A stretch of 64,000 bases of DNA. Origin: Enterobacter sp. BIGb0383 (lineage in GTDB: Bacteria > Pseudomonadota > Gammaproteobacteria > Enterobacterales > Enterobacteriaceae). Location of the stretch: NCBI RefSeq assembly GCF_003751845.1, contig NZ_RJKQ01000001.1, positions 124,001 to 188,000 on the forward strand. The letters run 5' to 3'. The translations under genes and the position numbers were made by a program. Below are positions 1 to 9,451 of the stretch, piece by piece; positions within the stretch are counted from its first letter, which is position 1, and each line of letters opens with the position of its first letter. The notes under the pieces are model-generated. The model worked only from the letters and a program-made list of their open reading frames with translations, did no database searches and was not told the origin of the DNA.

Positions 1-139
1 GGCTGGGGACGTACACCGACCTTTGAGGCTAAGCGCGCAGAAACACAGAAGAAAGCACGCGGGGCGCGACGCAGGCCCCGCGGATCGGCTATGATAGACG
101 TTTCCTTAACGGGTAACTGCTTTAGTGAATTAGCCGCTT
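1..139. other. left-edge sequence, no assigned gene
   Basis: One plus-strand frame is open from the first base to a TGA at 208-210 and encodes a very basic stretch (KKARGARRRPR), so it could be the 3' end of a gene that starts outside the window. It overlaps the next gene by about 70 bases, which argues against it. A GC hairpin (GCGGGGC at 59-65 with GCCCCGC at 75-81) lies inside; it has no T tract. I cannot decide between a gene tail and untranslated sequence. Confidence 0.25.
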
Positions 140-376
140 ATGAAACCGCATCGCCAACAAAACCGTCGTATTATCAGCTATGTGCCGCGTGTCGAACCCG
201 CGCCGCCTGATCATGCCTCGAAGGTGGAAGGGTTTCGTGACGTCTGGGTACTGCGCGGAAAGTATGTCGCCTTCGTGCTAATGCAGAATCGCTTTCACCG
301 TTCCCAGGCCTTTAGCGAGCCAGCCGCCGCCCAGCGTTGGGCCGAGCAGATGCGCCAGGAAGGCGAGTTCGAATAA
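140..376 (+). CDS. small uncharacterised protein
   Basis: A 78-residue soluble protein, basic at the N terminus and acidic at the very end. It has no signal peptide or membrane segment. The central part (DVWVLRGKYVAFVLM, then a short helix rich in Ala, Glu and Arg) suggests a small alpha/beta fold. I do not recognise a family. Its codon use is typical of the G+C-rich flank, which supports it being real. It ends about 27 bases before the 3' end of the convergent FhuF-type reductase gene, so the two genes end tail to tail. Confidence 0.6.
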   Translation: MKPHRQQNRRIISYVPRVEPAPPDHASKVEGFRDVWVLRGKYVAFVLMQNRFHRSQAFSEPAAAQRWAEQMRQEGEFE

Positions 377-402
377 TCCTCTCATTCCCCCTCAAACCGC
401 AT

Positions 403-1173
403 TCACTGTGGCTTTGCGCAGTTCAGCGGGCAGTTAAGACAGTATTCCACCGGCGTTGACGCCTTATAGTAAAAGCAGCAGGTGCGACGGAACCGGCGAT
501 AACCTTGTCCCTCAGGGAGCTTTTTCGCCGGGCGGCGAAAGCGTTTCAGGGGGTTATTGTCCAGCCCGAACAGCGCAGGTGAGGCCCGCTCTGTGAGCCA
601 GGCGAAATCATCCTGACGACGGCGCTCCGCCTGTGCATCAAGATTAGCCATCCGGCCCTCATACAGGGAGTAGACACGTACGGCGATATTTTCCCACAGG
701 ATGGTGACGGGCAGACCGCTGCTGCGGGAAAGGGCATGGCAGAGGGGGGCGAAAAAACCGGCAAACAGGGCGGCGACGGTGGCCTCGCGCCATGCTTCGC
801 GGTTGTCTGACGGGCAGGGTATGAACCGCAGATCGTCTACCGGCAGCGCCGAGGTCCACAGACCGTTATCGTGAGCATATTCCAGGTGGGTGCGGTTAAG
901 ATCGAGCCGCAGGCCCTGATTAAAGACCGTCATGGCATAAAGCACGTTGCCGGTGACCAGAAACGCCAGGCGCTTCACCAGCAGGGAGGCGGCGATCGCG
1001 GCATCGGGCGCACCAATCACGGGAGCCAGCCTGGCCAGCAGGGCTTCACTGCGCTCTTCATCAAGCCACTCCCGGGCAGGTAAGCTGCGGGCGTCGGCCT
1101 GCTCTCCCGGCCTGAGGCGAAAGGTATGACTCAGGCTATGCCACTGGGCCTCAGTCAGCCCCGTGCGCGTCAT
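403..1173 (-). CDS. FhuF-type siderophore-iron reductase
   Basis: A 256-residue protein whose C terminus carries the FhuF-type [2Fe-2S] cysteine pattern: Cys232-Cys233, then Cys245-x2-Cys248 (with a further Cys252). In E. coli FhuF the spacing between the CC pair and the third Cys is 10 residues; here it is 11. FhuF-family proteins reduce Fe(III) bound to hydroxamate-type siderophores in the cytoplasm and so release the iron. The start ATG at 1173 has a good AGGAG-like ribosome site inside the end of the ATPase gene, and the genes overlap by 23 bases, so this is the last gene of the uptake operon. Similarity to E. coli FhuF outside the cysteine region is low. Confidence 0.85.
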   Translation of the reverse strand: MTRTGLTEAQWHSLSHTFRLRPGEQADARSLPAREWLDEERSEALLARLAPVIGAPDAAIAASLLVKRLAFLVTGNVLYAMTVFNQGLRLDLNRTHLEYAHDNGLWTSALPVDDLRFIPCPSDNREAWREATVAALFAGFFAPLCHALSRSSGLPVTILWENIAVRVYSLYEGRMANLDAQAERRRQDDFAWLTERASPALFGLDNNPLKRFRRPAKKLPEGQGYRRFRRTCCFYYKASTPVEYCLNCPLNCAKPQ

Positions 1174-1957
1174 GGCTCTCCTCGCGTGAGAAGGGGATAC
1201 ACAGAGGCGTATGGAAAAAGGGATCGGGAATAATCCGGCAGTTCAGATCGAACACGGTTTTCACCAGCGCCTCATCCATAATCGCCTGTGGCGGGCCTTC
1301 GGCACAGACGCCTCCGTTATGAACGGCCACCAGATGGTCCGCGTAGCGGCAGGCGAGATTAAGATCGTGCAGCACCATAATAATGGTTTTGCCGTGCTGA
1401 CGATTCAGGCGGCGCAGCAGATCCAGCACCTCGACCTGGTGGGCGAGATCGAGCCAGGTGGTCGGCTCATCCAGCAGGACGGTATCCGTATTCTGCGCCA
1501 GGGTCATGGCGATCCACGCCCGCTGACGTTGACCGCCGGAGAGCGCGTCGACCGGGCGATGCTGCAGTTCCAGCATGCCGGTGAGGTGCAGAGCCTGCTC
1601 CACGCACTCTTCATCCTCCGGCGACCACTGGCGTAGCCAGCTCTGCCAAGGAAAGCGCCCCAGGCTGACCAGCTGGCGCACGGTAATCCCTTCCGGCGCG
1701 GTGGGCATCTGGGTGAGGATTGCCAGCTTTCTGGCGATTTCCGCCGTCGGGCGTTGATGAATATCGATGCCGTCGAGGATCACCGCACCGCTTTGCGGAT
1801 CCATCAGCCGGGCCAGGGATTTCAGCAGAGTACTTTTGCCACAGCCGTTGCTGCCGATAAGCACGGTCACTTTCCCCGCCGGTATCGACAGGGTCAAATC
1901 TTCTATCACTGAACGCTGTTGATAGCCGAGCGTCAGGTGTTGGGTAGATAACGACAC
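1151..1957 (-). CDS. ferric-siderophore ABC transporter ATPase
   Basis: A 268-residue ATP-binding subunit of the FepC/FecE/FhuC type. Walker A is GSNGCGKST near residues 35-43, the ABC signature is LSGGQRQRAWIA, Walker B is TVLLDEPTTWLD, and the H-loop follows in VLHDLNLA. It would power import of an iron-siderophore complex through the two FecCD-family permeases encoded just upstream in the operon. The gene starts 15 bases after the permease stop. Substrate cannot be read from this subunit. Confidence 0.93.
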   Translation of the reverse strand: MSLSTQHLTLGYQQRSVIEDLTLSIPAGKVTVLIGSNGCGKSTLLKSLARLMDPQSGAVILDGIDIHQRPTAEIARKLAILTQMPTAPEGITVRQLVSLGRFPWQSWLRQWSPEDEECVEQALHLTGMLELQHRPVDALSGGQRQRAWIAMTLAQNTDTVLLDEPTTWLDLAHQVEVLDLLRRLNRQHGKTIIMVLHDLNLACRYADHLVAVHNGGVCAEGPPQAIMDEALVKTVFDLNCRIIPDPFFHTPLCIPFSREESHDAHGAD

Positions 1958-1972
1958 ATATACCTCAATCAG

Positions 1973-2992
1973 TCAGGCGCGTTGTCTGAGCAAAAGCCAG
2001 AGGAAAAAAGGCGCGCCAAAAGCGGCGACAAAAATACCCGCCGGGAGATCCACCGGCTGGAACAAGACTCTGGCCGCCACATCAGCCAGCATCACAATGG
2101 TGCCGCCGGTCAGGGTGGCGACCCAGGCCTGGCCGACAAAACCGTTACGTACCTGTAGCCGGGCGATATGCGGAGCGACCAGGCCAACAAACGCCATCGC
2201 GCCACCGGTGGCAATGGCGGCCCCGGCCAGCATGGCGCAGACCAGCAACAGCAGAATACGGTTGACCTGCACCCGTGCGCCGAGGCTGGTTGCGGTGCCG
2301 TCGGTCAGCTGGAGCGTTACCACGTGACGGGCGCACCAGACCAGCAGAGGGAAGGCCAGGACGTAGACGCCCATCAGCAGCCTGACTTTTTCCCATCCGG
2401 CACCGTAGACGCTGCCGCTCAGCCAGACCCAGGCTGAAAGCGTGGTGGTGAGCGGGCTGAACACCAGAACCAGCGTGGTCAATGCTCCGGCCAGCGCCGA
2501 GACGCCTACCCCGGTCAGGACCAGCCGCAGCGGCGTCAGTCCCTGGCGCCAGGCCAGGATAAACACCAACAACACGGCCATTGCGCCCCCGGCCATCGCC
2601 GCGAAGGGCAGGTATGTTGCGCCGTACAGGGCCAGCCACAGCACGGCGGCGGCGCTGGCTCCGGCGGAGATGCCCATCAGGTCCGGCGAGGCCAGCGGAT
2701 TGCGCACCATATTCTGTAGCAGCAGCCCGGCCAGACTCAGTCCGCCGCCGACCAGCAGCGCCAGCACCATACGCGGCAGGCGCAGCTGGTTGACGATAAA
2801 GCCCTCCGGCGTGTCGCTTTGGCTGACCAGCAGCATCGCCACGCGCCAGGGTGGGATCCACACCTCGCCGCAGGAGAGAGAAAACAGCGCCAGCAGCAGG
2901 GTGACCAGTAGGGTGGTGAAGAGCATCAGCGGCAGACGCGGGGCCCACTGGCGGGAGAACGCACCGAGGCGAAAGATAACGGGTTTACTCAC
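1973..2992 (-). CDS. FecCD-family siderophore permease (second subunit)
   Basis: An integral membrane permease of the BtuC/FecCD family with about nine or ten hydrophobic segments and the family motif [23 protein letters not shown]-like region near residues 85-110, where a Gly-rich loop contacts the ATPase. I place the start at a GTG at 2992, preceded by GGGGAGG at ideal spacing and overlapping the stop of the previous permease by eight bases. That gives 339 residues. A longer frame opens at 3037 but has no ribosome site. It pairs with the upstream permease as a heterodimer. Confidence 0.9.
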   Translation of the reverse strand: MSKPVIFRLGAFSRQWAPRLPLMLFTTLLVTLLLALFSLSCGEVWIPPWRVAMLLVSQSDTPEGFIVNQLRLPRMVLALLVGGGLSLAGLLLQNMVRNPLASPDLMGISAGASAAAVLWLALYGATYLPFAAMAGGAMAVLLVFILAWRQGLTPLRLVLTGVGVSALAGALTTLVLVFSPLTTTLSAWVWLSGSVYGAGWEKVRLLMGVYVLAFPLLVWCARHVVTLQLTDGTATSLGARVQVNRILLLLVCAMLAGAAIATGGAMAFVGLVAPHIARLQVRNGFVGQAWVATLTGGTIVMLADVAARVLFQPVDLPAGIFVAAFGAPFFLWLLLRQRA

Positions 2993-3974
2993 CGGAGCCT
3001 CCCCGACGTGCCAGCAGAATAAAGAACGGCGCGCCAATCAGCGCGGTCATCACGCCGACCGGCAACTCCTGCGGCAGTAGAATGATCCGGGCGGCGATAT
3101 CCGCCAGCAGCAGCAAAATGGCCCCCAGCAAGGCGCAGGCGGGGAGGAGTACCCGATGATCGGCGCCAAACAGACGGCGGGCAATATGCGGCACGATCAG
3201 TCCGACAAAGCCGATATTACCGGCGATAGCCACAGCGCAACCGGCAAGCCCAACGACCAGCACGCTGGCAAAGAGTCGGATCCGGGCAATGTTTTGCCCC
3301 AGTCCGCGGGCGATCTCATCCCCGGCGTTGAGGACGTTAATCTGCCTGGCAATCAGCAGGCCCGGCACTAAAAAGGCGAGGGAGGCCATTAGCGCGGGCA
3401 TCAGCGTGGAGAGATCGTTTCCGGTAAGGGAACCCGCCAGCCAGAAAAGGACCGTATCGAGACTCTCCTGATTCATGACCAGAATGGCCTGGCTAAAGGC
3501 GGTAAACAGGGCGCTGATAGCGACGCCCGCCAGAACCAGACGCAGCGGGTTAAGCCGACCGTGGCTGGCCTGGCTGGCCGCCCAGACCAGCACCCCGGCC
3601 ACCGTCGCGCCGCAAAATGCCAGCGTCAGCGTGCTCCAGGCGTGGCTCAGACTCAGCATGGCCCCGAAGGCCACGATAAAAAAGGTGGCCCCGGCGTTCA
3701 CGCCGAACAGGCCCGGCGAGGCCATCGGGTTCCGGGTCAGGGCCTGCATCAGCGCCCCGGCAACCGCCAGACAGGCACCGACGCAAACCGCCATTATCGT
3801 GCGCGACAGACGGGCGGTGCGCACGATTATGTCAGTAGCATCGAGGGGATTGGGGTGCAGCAGGGCACGCAAGGCCACGTCGGGAGCGATCCACAGCGGA
3901 CCGGTCATCAGGCTGAGCAGCATGCAGACCGGCAGCGCCAGCAGCGCAAGCGCCATTTTATGGATCAGCGTCAT
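2985..3974 (-). CDS. FecCD-family siderophore permease (first subunit)
   Basis: A 329-residue permease of the same family, with the first transmembrane segment right at the N terminus and the conserved region [21 protein letters not shown] around residues 71-91. The start overlaps the binding-protein stop in an ATGA arrangement, which points to translational coupling. With the second permease and the ATPase it forms a standard type II importer for ferric siderophores. The FhuF-type reductase in the same operon suggests a hydroxamate or carboxylate siderophore as substrate, but this is inference. Confidence 0.9.
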   Translation of the reverse strand: MTLIHKMALALLALPVCMLLSLMTGPLWIAPDVALRALLHPNPLDATDIIVRTARLSRTIMAVCVGACLAVAGALMQALTRNPMASPGLFGVNAGATFFIVAFGAMLSLSHAWSTLTLAFCGATVAGVLVWAASQASHGRLNPLRLVLAGVAISALFTAFSQAILVMNQESLDTVLFWLAGSLTGNDLSTLMPALMASLAFLVPGLLIARQINVLNAGDEIARGLGQNIARIRLFASVLVVGLAGCAVAIAGNIGFVGLIVPHIARRLFGADHRVLLPACALLGAILLLLADIAARIILLPQELPVGVMTALIGAPFFILLARRGGSGE

Positions 3975-4879
3975 TCTGTTTCTCCGCCGAGCAGATGCCG
4001 TTCAATATCGCCCAGCATCAGGCTGGCACCGAGAATGCCACCGGATAAACTCCAGGGCACGCTGTCGACCTGCCATACCTGGCCCTGTTTCACCGCCCGC
4101 AGCTGCTGCCAGAGGGGGTGGTTACGCAGGGTCTGATACTGACGTTCGATGGCCGGGCTCTGTGCCCGCAGCAGAATAAAAAAGAGATCCGCATCCAGCA
4201 CCGGGAGACTCTCCATATTGCTGAAGCGCAGGGATGGGCTGGTGGTTTGTCGGGCGGATTCGTTCCAGGTAAAGCCGAGTTCCGACATCACTCCGCCGGG
4301 AAAACTCCCGGCAACGTAGCTGCGAATATGGTCCGGGCGGACCTCAATCACCGACACCTGCGGCGGCCACTGCTGGCCAAAACGCTGGCGCAGCGTCTCG
4401 CGTATTCGGTCACTGCGCGTTTGCCAGTGGTGCAGGATGGCCGCAGCGGCGGACTGCATCTGCAGCTTCTCCGCCAGTGTAGCGAGGGTCAGTTTGAATT
4501 CGAAAATATCCTCCAGCATGACCACCGGGGCGATTTTTTCCATCAGCGGGGCAATCTGCTGGTGGCGAAAGCGGGAGGCGACAATCACATCCGGCTTCAG
4601 CAACACGATTTTTTCCAGGCTGGGCTGGGTTTCCAGGCCCACCAGCGGGACGCCGTCAAGGGCGTGGCGCAGGTAGTGGTAAACCGGTTTTTCGGCCCAG
4701 GATTCGACGATCCCGCAGGGACGCACGCCCAGCGCGACCAGGCTATCGGTCGCGCCCTGAAAGAGGGATACCACGCGAGGGGCGGCTTTTTGCTCCGCCA
4801 GCGCCGGGAAGGCCGAAAGAAGCAGCGCCGACTGCAAGAGTCGGCGGCGGTTCATACAAGGATTAAAAAGCGGAGGCAT
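3971..4879 (-). CDS. periplasmic ferric-siderophore-binding protein
   Basis: A FecB/FhuD-type binding protein of about 300 residues. The N terminus has a twin-arginine-like export signal ([19 protein letters not shown]), like FhuD of E. coli, followed by the typical PRVVSLF...LGV fold start and the [17 protein letters not shown] segment. The ATG at 4879 shares one base with the receptor stop (TGATG). A second in-frame ATG at 4855 would place the RRR motif closer to the start. Neither has a strong ribosome site, so coupling to receptor translation is likely. It delivers the siderophore to the permease pair. Confidence 0.88.
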   Translation of the reverse strand: MPPLFNPCMNRRRLLQSALLLSAFPALAEQKAAPRVVSLFQGATDSLVALGVRPCGIVESWAEKPVYHYLRHALDGVPLVGLETQPSLEKIVLLKPDVIVASRFRHQQIAPLMEKIAPVVMLEDIFEFKLTLATLAEKLQMQSAAAAILHHWQTRSDRIRETLRQRFGQQWPPQVSVIEVRPDHIRSYVAGSFPGGVMSELGFTWNESARQTTSPSLRFSNMESLPVLDADLFFILLRAQSPAIERQYQTLRNHPLWQQLRAVKQGQVWQVDSVPWSLSGGILGASLMLGDIERHLLGGETE

Positions 4880-6972
4880 CAGAAGTCGATGCCGTAGCCG
4901 AGCGTTACCGTCCGGCCACGACCTGAGAAGTAGCGATCCGGCTCAACCAGTGCGCTCTGAGAATAGTAGGTAATATACTGTTTATTCAGCAGGTTACTAA
5001 TTCCCAGATTCACTTTACCGTAAGGCAGTTTATAGCCAACGGCAGCGTCAACCAGCGTATAGCCGCTGAACTCTTTATCCTTATCGTCGAAGGATTTGCT
5101 CAGAGCCCAGTTCGCCTGCAGGAAGGTGCTCAGCTCCGGCGTCCAGTTGGCGGACCAGCTGGCGATAATGCGGTCCGGGGCGATATTCAGACCGTCGAGT
5201 TTCGCATCAAGGCTGCCGTTAGCGTCGCTGTCGTAGCGGCCGCGCATATGGGACCAGGAGACGTTGAGTTTGTGGTCTTCATTTACCGCGTAACCGGCGG
5301 TGACTTCCATCCCGTCGATTTTGGTTTTTTCGCGACGGGCAACAAAGGCATCGCCCTCCAGGTCAACGCGGCTACCCAGCTTCGAGGTGGACTGGTAGTA
5401 GCTGGCTTCCAGGTCGAATGGTGCCTGCTGGATACGGAAGCCGACTTCGTTATTTTTGGTCACGATGGGCTGCAGGCTGGAGAAGTTGTCGAGCTGGACG
5501 CCCGGCGTTTTGATGCTGCGCAGGACGCGACCCACGTCCGGCACGGCGAAGCCTTCGGAGTAGCTGGCGAACAGGCTGAGCGGCTCAATCGGGTTCCAGA
5601 CAATCCCGGCATTGTAGAGCGTCTCGCTGAAGGACGGCGTGCCGCCTTCGACGGTGACCCCGTTATTGGCCGCGACCGTCTGATAGCTGTCGATCTTGAG
5701 GCGGGCATACTCATAGCGCACGCCGCCGCTGAGCTTAACGGACTCCAGCGGGCTAAACTCGAGCTGCATAAAGGGCGACAAATCGGTGTAGTTGATTTCC
5801 GGGACGTAGGTACGGCCGGTCGACCAGAGATCCTGTTTCGAGTTATCAAACAGGGTATCGAAGCCAATCGTCGCCTTGATGCGATCGTCCCAGATATCCT
5901 CTTTGGTCAGCGCCAGTTTGGTACCGTACTTTTCCGTATACGCGCGGGACTGATCGTACAGCGTGCCTCTTGGGGCAATCGCCGGATCCTGGAACGTGCC
6001 GGAGTTGGTGGCGCCGAACAGGGCTTCATAGCGCTGATAAAACGCCAGCGCCGTCAGCTTCATGCCGGCAAGGTTGTAGTTATCGTAGGTGGTGCCGAGG
6101 CTCCAGACATCGTTGTGCGGCGCGGAGCCGATCGGGCGGCCTTTCTCAGAGGTGGTCGGAATACCCTTTTCCCGATCGCCGGTGACGCTGCGGTAATCAT
6201 TTTTGTTTTTAATCTGGTAGCGGTTAAGGCTGAGCTGGATACGCTGATCGTTATCCAGCCAGTAGCCCACCTTCGCCATCATATCCCAGGCGCGGGAGGT
6301 CATCAGATCGCCCTGAGTGTTATCCACGCCGATGGCGTGATTGTCCGCATCTTTATACAGACCCTGATCTTCATAGCTGAGGGCAAACAGGTAGTCGATG
6401 TACTCTTCGCTACCGTTGACGCTGTAGTTGGTCTTGTAATTCATGGTATTGCCGTTCAGCTCAGACGTGGGCGAGGTGGCCTCGACGCTAAAGTGCTGAT
6501 TAAGGCTGCCGGGTTTGGCGCGTTTGGTGATGATATTAATCACCCCGCCGGTCGCGCCCACGCCGTTGCTGGCGTTGGCCCCCTGAATCACCTCAATGCG
6601 CTCGATCATGGAGGCATCAACGGTATGCATCTCACGCCCGGTCGGGCGCAGCGGGTTCGACTGGGGAATACCGTCGATCATAACCAGCGGAATACGGCCG
6701 CGCAGGGTTTCGCCGCTGCCGCTCATTTTTTGCCGCGACGGAGAGAAGGAGGGCAGCAGATTGCTGAGGATCTGCGAGGTGTCGGAGGTCAGCTGACGCT
6801 GCTGGGCTATCTCCTTTTCGGTGATGATGCGGGTCACCTGCGCTGAGTCTTTCTTTTCACTGTTGGTGCGCGAGGCGCTCACCACCATCTCATCTTCGCC
6901 CGTGTTTTGCTGGGCATAGAGGGGAGAGGCTAACAGCAGCGGGATCATTCCATATAAAGGCTTCAATTTCAT
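4879..6972 (-). CDS. TonB-dependent siderophore receptor, IutA-like
   Basis: An outer-membrane receptor of about 697 residues. After a Sec signal (MKLKPLYG...PLYAQ) comes a TonB box-like segment (EMVVSA), a plug domain (MIDGIPQSNPL, IERIEVIQGA, GATGGVINIITK) and a 22-strand barrel ending in the aromatic GYGIDF. Overall layout resembles the aerobactin receptor IutA. I choose the start at 6972, which has GAGGA upstream and gives a clean signal peptide; the longer frame to 7038 would bury it. It heads the operon and lies downstream of a Fur box. The set of six genes resembles the E. coli Fit ferric transport system in content, but I cannot name the ligand. Confidence 0.9.
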   Translation of the reverse strand: MKLKPLYGMIPLLLASPLYAQQNTGEDEMVVSASRTNSEKKDSAQVTRIITEKEIAQQRQLTSDTSQILSNLLPSFSPSRQKMSGSGETLRGRIPLVMIDGIPQSNPLRPTGREMHTVDASMIERIEVIQGANASNGVGATGGVINIITKRAKPGSLNQHFSVEATSPTSELNGNTMNYKTNYSVNGSEEYIDYLFALSYEDQGLYKDADNHAIGVDNTQGDLMTSRAWDMMAKVGYWLDNDQRIQLSLNRYQIKNKNDYRSVTGDREKGIPTTSEKGRPIGSAPHNDVWSLGTTYDNYNLAGMKLTALAFYQRYEALFGATNSGTFQDPAIAPRGTLYDQSRAYTEKYGTKLALTKEDIWDDRIKATIGFDTLFDNSKQDLWSTGRTYVPEINYTDLSPFMQLEFSPLESVKLSGGVRYEYARLKIDSYQTVAANNGVTVEGGTPSFSETLYNAGIVWNPIEPLSLFASYSEGFAVPDVGRVLRSIKTPGVQLDNFSSLQPIVTKNNEVGFRIQQAPFDLEASYYQSTSKLGSRVDLEGDAFVARREKTKIDGMEVTAGYAVNEDHKLNVSWSHMRGRYDSDANGSLDAKLDGLNIAPDRIIASWSANWTPELSTFLQANWALSKSFDDKDKEFSGYTLVDAAVGYKLPYGKVNLGISNLLNKQYITYYSQSALVEPDRYFSGRGRTVTLGYGIDF

Positions 6973-7144
6973 ACCAACTATCCTCATTTTTATCATCGCG
7001 ACCGCCATCTGTGGGCGATCCTGTGAACGGAAGGTCATCCGTTCAGTTTCCCTGTGTCATTTCGTCGCGATGCACACCGCGCCGTCGAACCCGTCAGCGG
7101 TAAAGCGCGAAATGAGAGTAAGTTCACGTAATAAGAATATTTTC

Positions 7145-7179
7145 GACACTGATTATCATTATCGAAAATGATATGTAAA
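7145..7179 (-). promoter_or_regulatory. Fur box and promoter of the siderophore operon
   Basis: Read on the minus strand, 7145-7163 is GATAATGATAATCAGTGTC, matching 17 of 19 bases of the Fur consensus. It overlaps a plausible promoter: -35 TTTACA (7174-7179) and -10 GATAAT (7152-7157), spaced by 16. Iron-loaded Fur would block RNA polymerase here. The leader to the receptor ATG is about 170 bases long. The rest of the 7039-7365 gap holds only A+T-rich sequence and a short GC hairpin (7319-7334); I see no gene in it. Confidence 0.85.
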
Positions 7180-7365
7180 GAATGTTTAATGTTTGAAAGC
7201 AGAGGTTTTTTAAGGGAAATAATTAACGTGTTGAATTATATGGATTTGTAATAATCCGCTTTATCAGTAAGTCTTTTCAGTGAGTTAAAGAAGTGTGATC
7301 TGCATCATGTCGAGAGGTGCGGGCGCGGGCCCGCAGTCAGGCTGGAAAAGAGAGTGTTGCGTAGC

Positions 7366-8835
7366 TTATGGAATATCCCGTTCGATACGTTCCATCATCC
7401 AGGGGAAGAAGGGGTTAGAGGTCACTCGCATCAGGGACTCCAGGCCGACCACCAGCACGGCCGTTTCACCGCGCATCCTGATGGTGCCGAAATTAACGCC
7501 ATAGGCGTTGTTTTCCGGCTGGCTGCCGTAGAGCGCGTCGGTGACCGGGAAGGGTACCGCCACGTGGGAAAGGGAGTAGATATCCGGCGGATACTGAAGC
7601 GCCAGCGGCTGCACGCTTTCGTGGTCTTGCCCGGCAAGCGTGGTTCTGGCCACCATATTGAGCGAGGATTGTGACGCGTTGGTCAACAGGGTCGTGGTGT
7701 ACTGTCGCGGGGCGCGAGGCAGCAGGTTGCCAATCGCCGTCCAGGACGAGTGGCGGAACAGCGGACGGAAGCTGACGGCCTGGTTGAGGTCAAACACCAC
7801 CAGTTCGCTGCCGTTGTTGCCCAGATAGTTATACAGGGAGTTCACGACCGCCCGCGTGCTGACCGTCGAATCCATCACCGACTGGAAGGTGAGCACCGGC
7901 GGCAGGCGGCTGCCGTTTTTTTCTTTAGAATATTTCAGAATTTGCTGCTGCAGTGCCTGGGTCAGCAGATACGACTGACGGGCGGCGTTAACGGGGAAAG
8001 AGTTATATTTAAACGGATTAAACTCCGGGACGATATTCAGCCAGGCTGCTTTGGCGAAGGCCGGGAAAATAGCCGGCAGCCCGGCCAGACCGGCGAAACG
8101 TGCAAAGCTGGTGACGCCGATCATCGGTGAGAGCAAGACAATGCGCTGGGGGCGACGCAGGCTTTTGTTATCCAGGCTATCGAGGGCATATTTCATCGCC
8201 AGCGCGCCGCCGTTGGAAAAACCGACAATATGCAGCGGCACTGACGGGCCTGCCAGACGGGTGGCCTCGCGCACGCCCATTCGGGTGGCGGCCATCCAGT
8301 CTTCCCAGTCAACCCGGGTGAGCGCAGCGGGCACCGTACCGTGACCCGGCAGGCGCGGAGCGACGGCGACAAAACCCCGCTGGCGATAGCTTTCGGCAAC
8401 GTGACGCAGGCTGTAAGGGGTGTCGGTCAGGCCGTGCAGCAGCACAACCGCGCCGCGTGGCGTTCCTTCCGGCATCAGAATATAAGAGCGGTTCCAGTCC
8501 CGGGTAAACGTCTCCGGATAGACCAGGCTGCCTTCGTAATAGCGATTGAGCGGCGTTTTCTCATCGGCGCTGAGTTTTTCCGTCACCTCGCTTTTCATCT
8601 CGCGAAACAGGTTGTCTTCTGCGGCCTGATACTCCCTGAAGCTGGCGCGATCGATCTCTTTCTCGCTCATCTCTTCCGGCACCCATTTATGCCAGGGGTG
8701 CAGCGCCGGGCCTCTTTCCGTTTCGTAGATCCGCACAAGAAGAAACATCACCAGCAAGACCAGCAGGCACAGCAGAATACGCTTTGTTAAGCGCAGGGCT
8801 TTGGCGGTGACTCTCAGGGTAAACTGTACGGGCAT
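7366..8835 (-). CDS. membrane-anchored alpha/beta hydrolase
   Basis: A protein of 489 residues with one N-terminal transmembrane helix (about residues 19-35) and then an alpha/beta-hydrolase fold. The oxyanion HG pair is at residues 134-135, the nucleophile elbow GFSNGG has Ser207, and a region with PEFNPFKYNSFP and a later aspartate/histidine complete the family pattern. The orientation suggests the catalytic domain faces the periplasm. Start ATG at 8835 gives the clean hydrophobic anchor; a TTG at 8865 is possible. The physiological ester or amide substrate is unknown. It is monocistronic. Confidence 0.8.
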   Translation of the reverse strand: MPVQFTLRVTAKALRLTKRILLCLLVLLVMFLLVRIYETERGPALHPWHKWVPEEMSEKEIDRASFREYQAAEDNLFREMKSEVTEKLSADEKTPLNRYYEGSLVYPETFTRDWNRSYILMPEGTPRGAVVLLHGLTDTPYSLRHVAESYRQRGFVAVAPRLPGHGTVPAALTRVDWEDWMAATRMGVREATRLAGPSVPLHIVGFSNGGALAMKYALDSLDNKSLRRPQRIVLLSPMIGVTSFARFAGLAGLPAIFPAFAKAAWLNIVPEFNPFKYNSFPVNAARQSYLLTQALQQQILKYSKEKNGSRLPPVLTFQSVMDSTVSTRAVVNSLYNYLGNNGSELVVFDLNQAVSFRPLFRHSSWTAIGNLLPRAPRQYTTTLLTNASQSSLNMVARTTLAGQDHESVQPLALQYPPDIYSLSHVAVPFPVTDALYGSQPENNAYGVNFGTIRMRGETAVLVVGLESLMRVTSNPFFPWMMERIERDIP

Positions 8836-8952
8836 GGGAAACTCATTAGTCGGAGCGAAACGCAACGATGGCGCGATGCAAATAGCATAGCGTAAAAGCG
8901 GCGGCTTATTTTCAACACGACCCTAACAAGTTCAGCGATATCTGTCTGCTTC

Positions 8953-9073
8953 TTACCACTTTTTTCGAATGGCGGAGGCAAACTTGCGCAGCGTCCGCGC
9001 CGGGGCGGATACCTGCTTTGGCGCAGGCGGGTTTGTCACCGCAGGTGCCGTTTTCGGCTCAGCGTGTATGGCT
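8953..9073 (-). other. possible frame-shifted tail of the small exported protein
   Basis: Directly after the small exported peptide's stop, the next frame on the minus strand stays open to a TAA at 8953-8955. It encodes a Pro/Ala-rich, basic segment ending RKFASAIRKKW. This looks coding in character and sits one base out of frame with the signal-peptide gene. It may be the original C terminus lost by a one-base indel, or chance. Confidence 0.3.
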
Positions 9074-9223
9074 CTAGGGTGCGGTAGATCCTTGCCCTAG
9101 ACCGATACTCACGTTGGTCAGGTTTTGCCCTGAATGCAGACTGCCTTCTACCGCCGAAGCGCCTGAGATCATTGCGGCCACGCCGATCGCGGCCAAAACT
9201 GATTTTTTAAATGTAGACATCAT
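9074..9223 (-). CDS. tiny exported peptide
   Basis: A 49-residue reading frame starting at the first of two adjacent ATGs, with GAGGG nine bases upstream. Residues 1-25 form a classic Sec signal (FKKSVLAAIGVAAMISGASA), leaving a mature peptide of only about 25 residues (VEGSLHSGQNLTN...). I know no family for it. Its size and position between a hydrolase and an unknown gene say little of its role. The next frame downstream stays open for another 40 codons, so the gene may be truncated by a frameshift. Confidence 0.55.
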   Translation of the reverse strand: MMSTFKKSVLAAIGVAAMISGASAVEGSLHSGQNLTNVSIGLGQGSTAP

Positions 9224-9393
9224 ATTGAACACCCTCGAAGTAACACGATTTCTTATTCGTCCGGGTAACGTCCGGCAGGGTGCAATATATTCAAATGGAA
9301 AATACCTCAGCAATTTAATTCATTAATTGCCTGGTATTTGGTTTTTTATGCCTGATGGGGCCTGATATTTACAGGAGTATGCTGCCGATGCGG

Positions 9394-9430
9394 CTGCAGG
9401 CGAGGAGGAGAATCCTGCGCTCGCCTGCAG
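9394..9430 (-). terminator. stable hairpin after the 472-residue gene
   Basis: CTGCAGGCGAG (9394-9404) pairs perfectly with CTCGCCTGCAG (9420-9430) across a 15-base loop. It lies 22 bases past the stop of the unknown gene on the minus strand. There is no T tract, so it may be a processing or stability structure rather than an intrinsic terminator. Confidence 0.5.
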
Positions 9431-9451
9431 GAAAAGAGAGGAAACTGAGGG

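Noticed and set aside
5248-6846. Long open frame antisense to the TonB receptor gene
   Set aside because: It is the codon-biased mirror of a G+C-rich gene; its product has no recognisable motif and the receptor strand is clearly coding.
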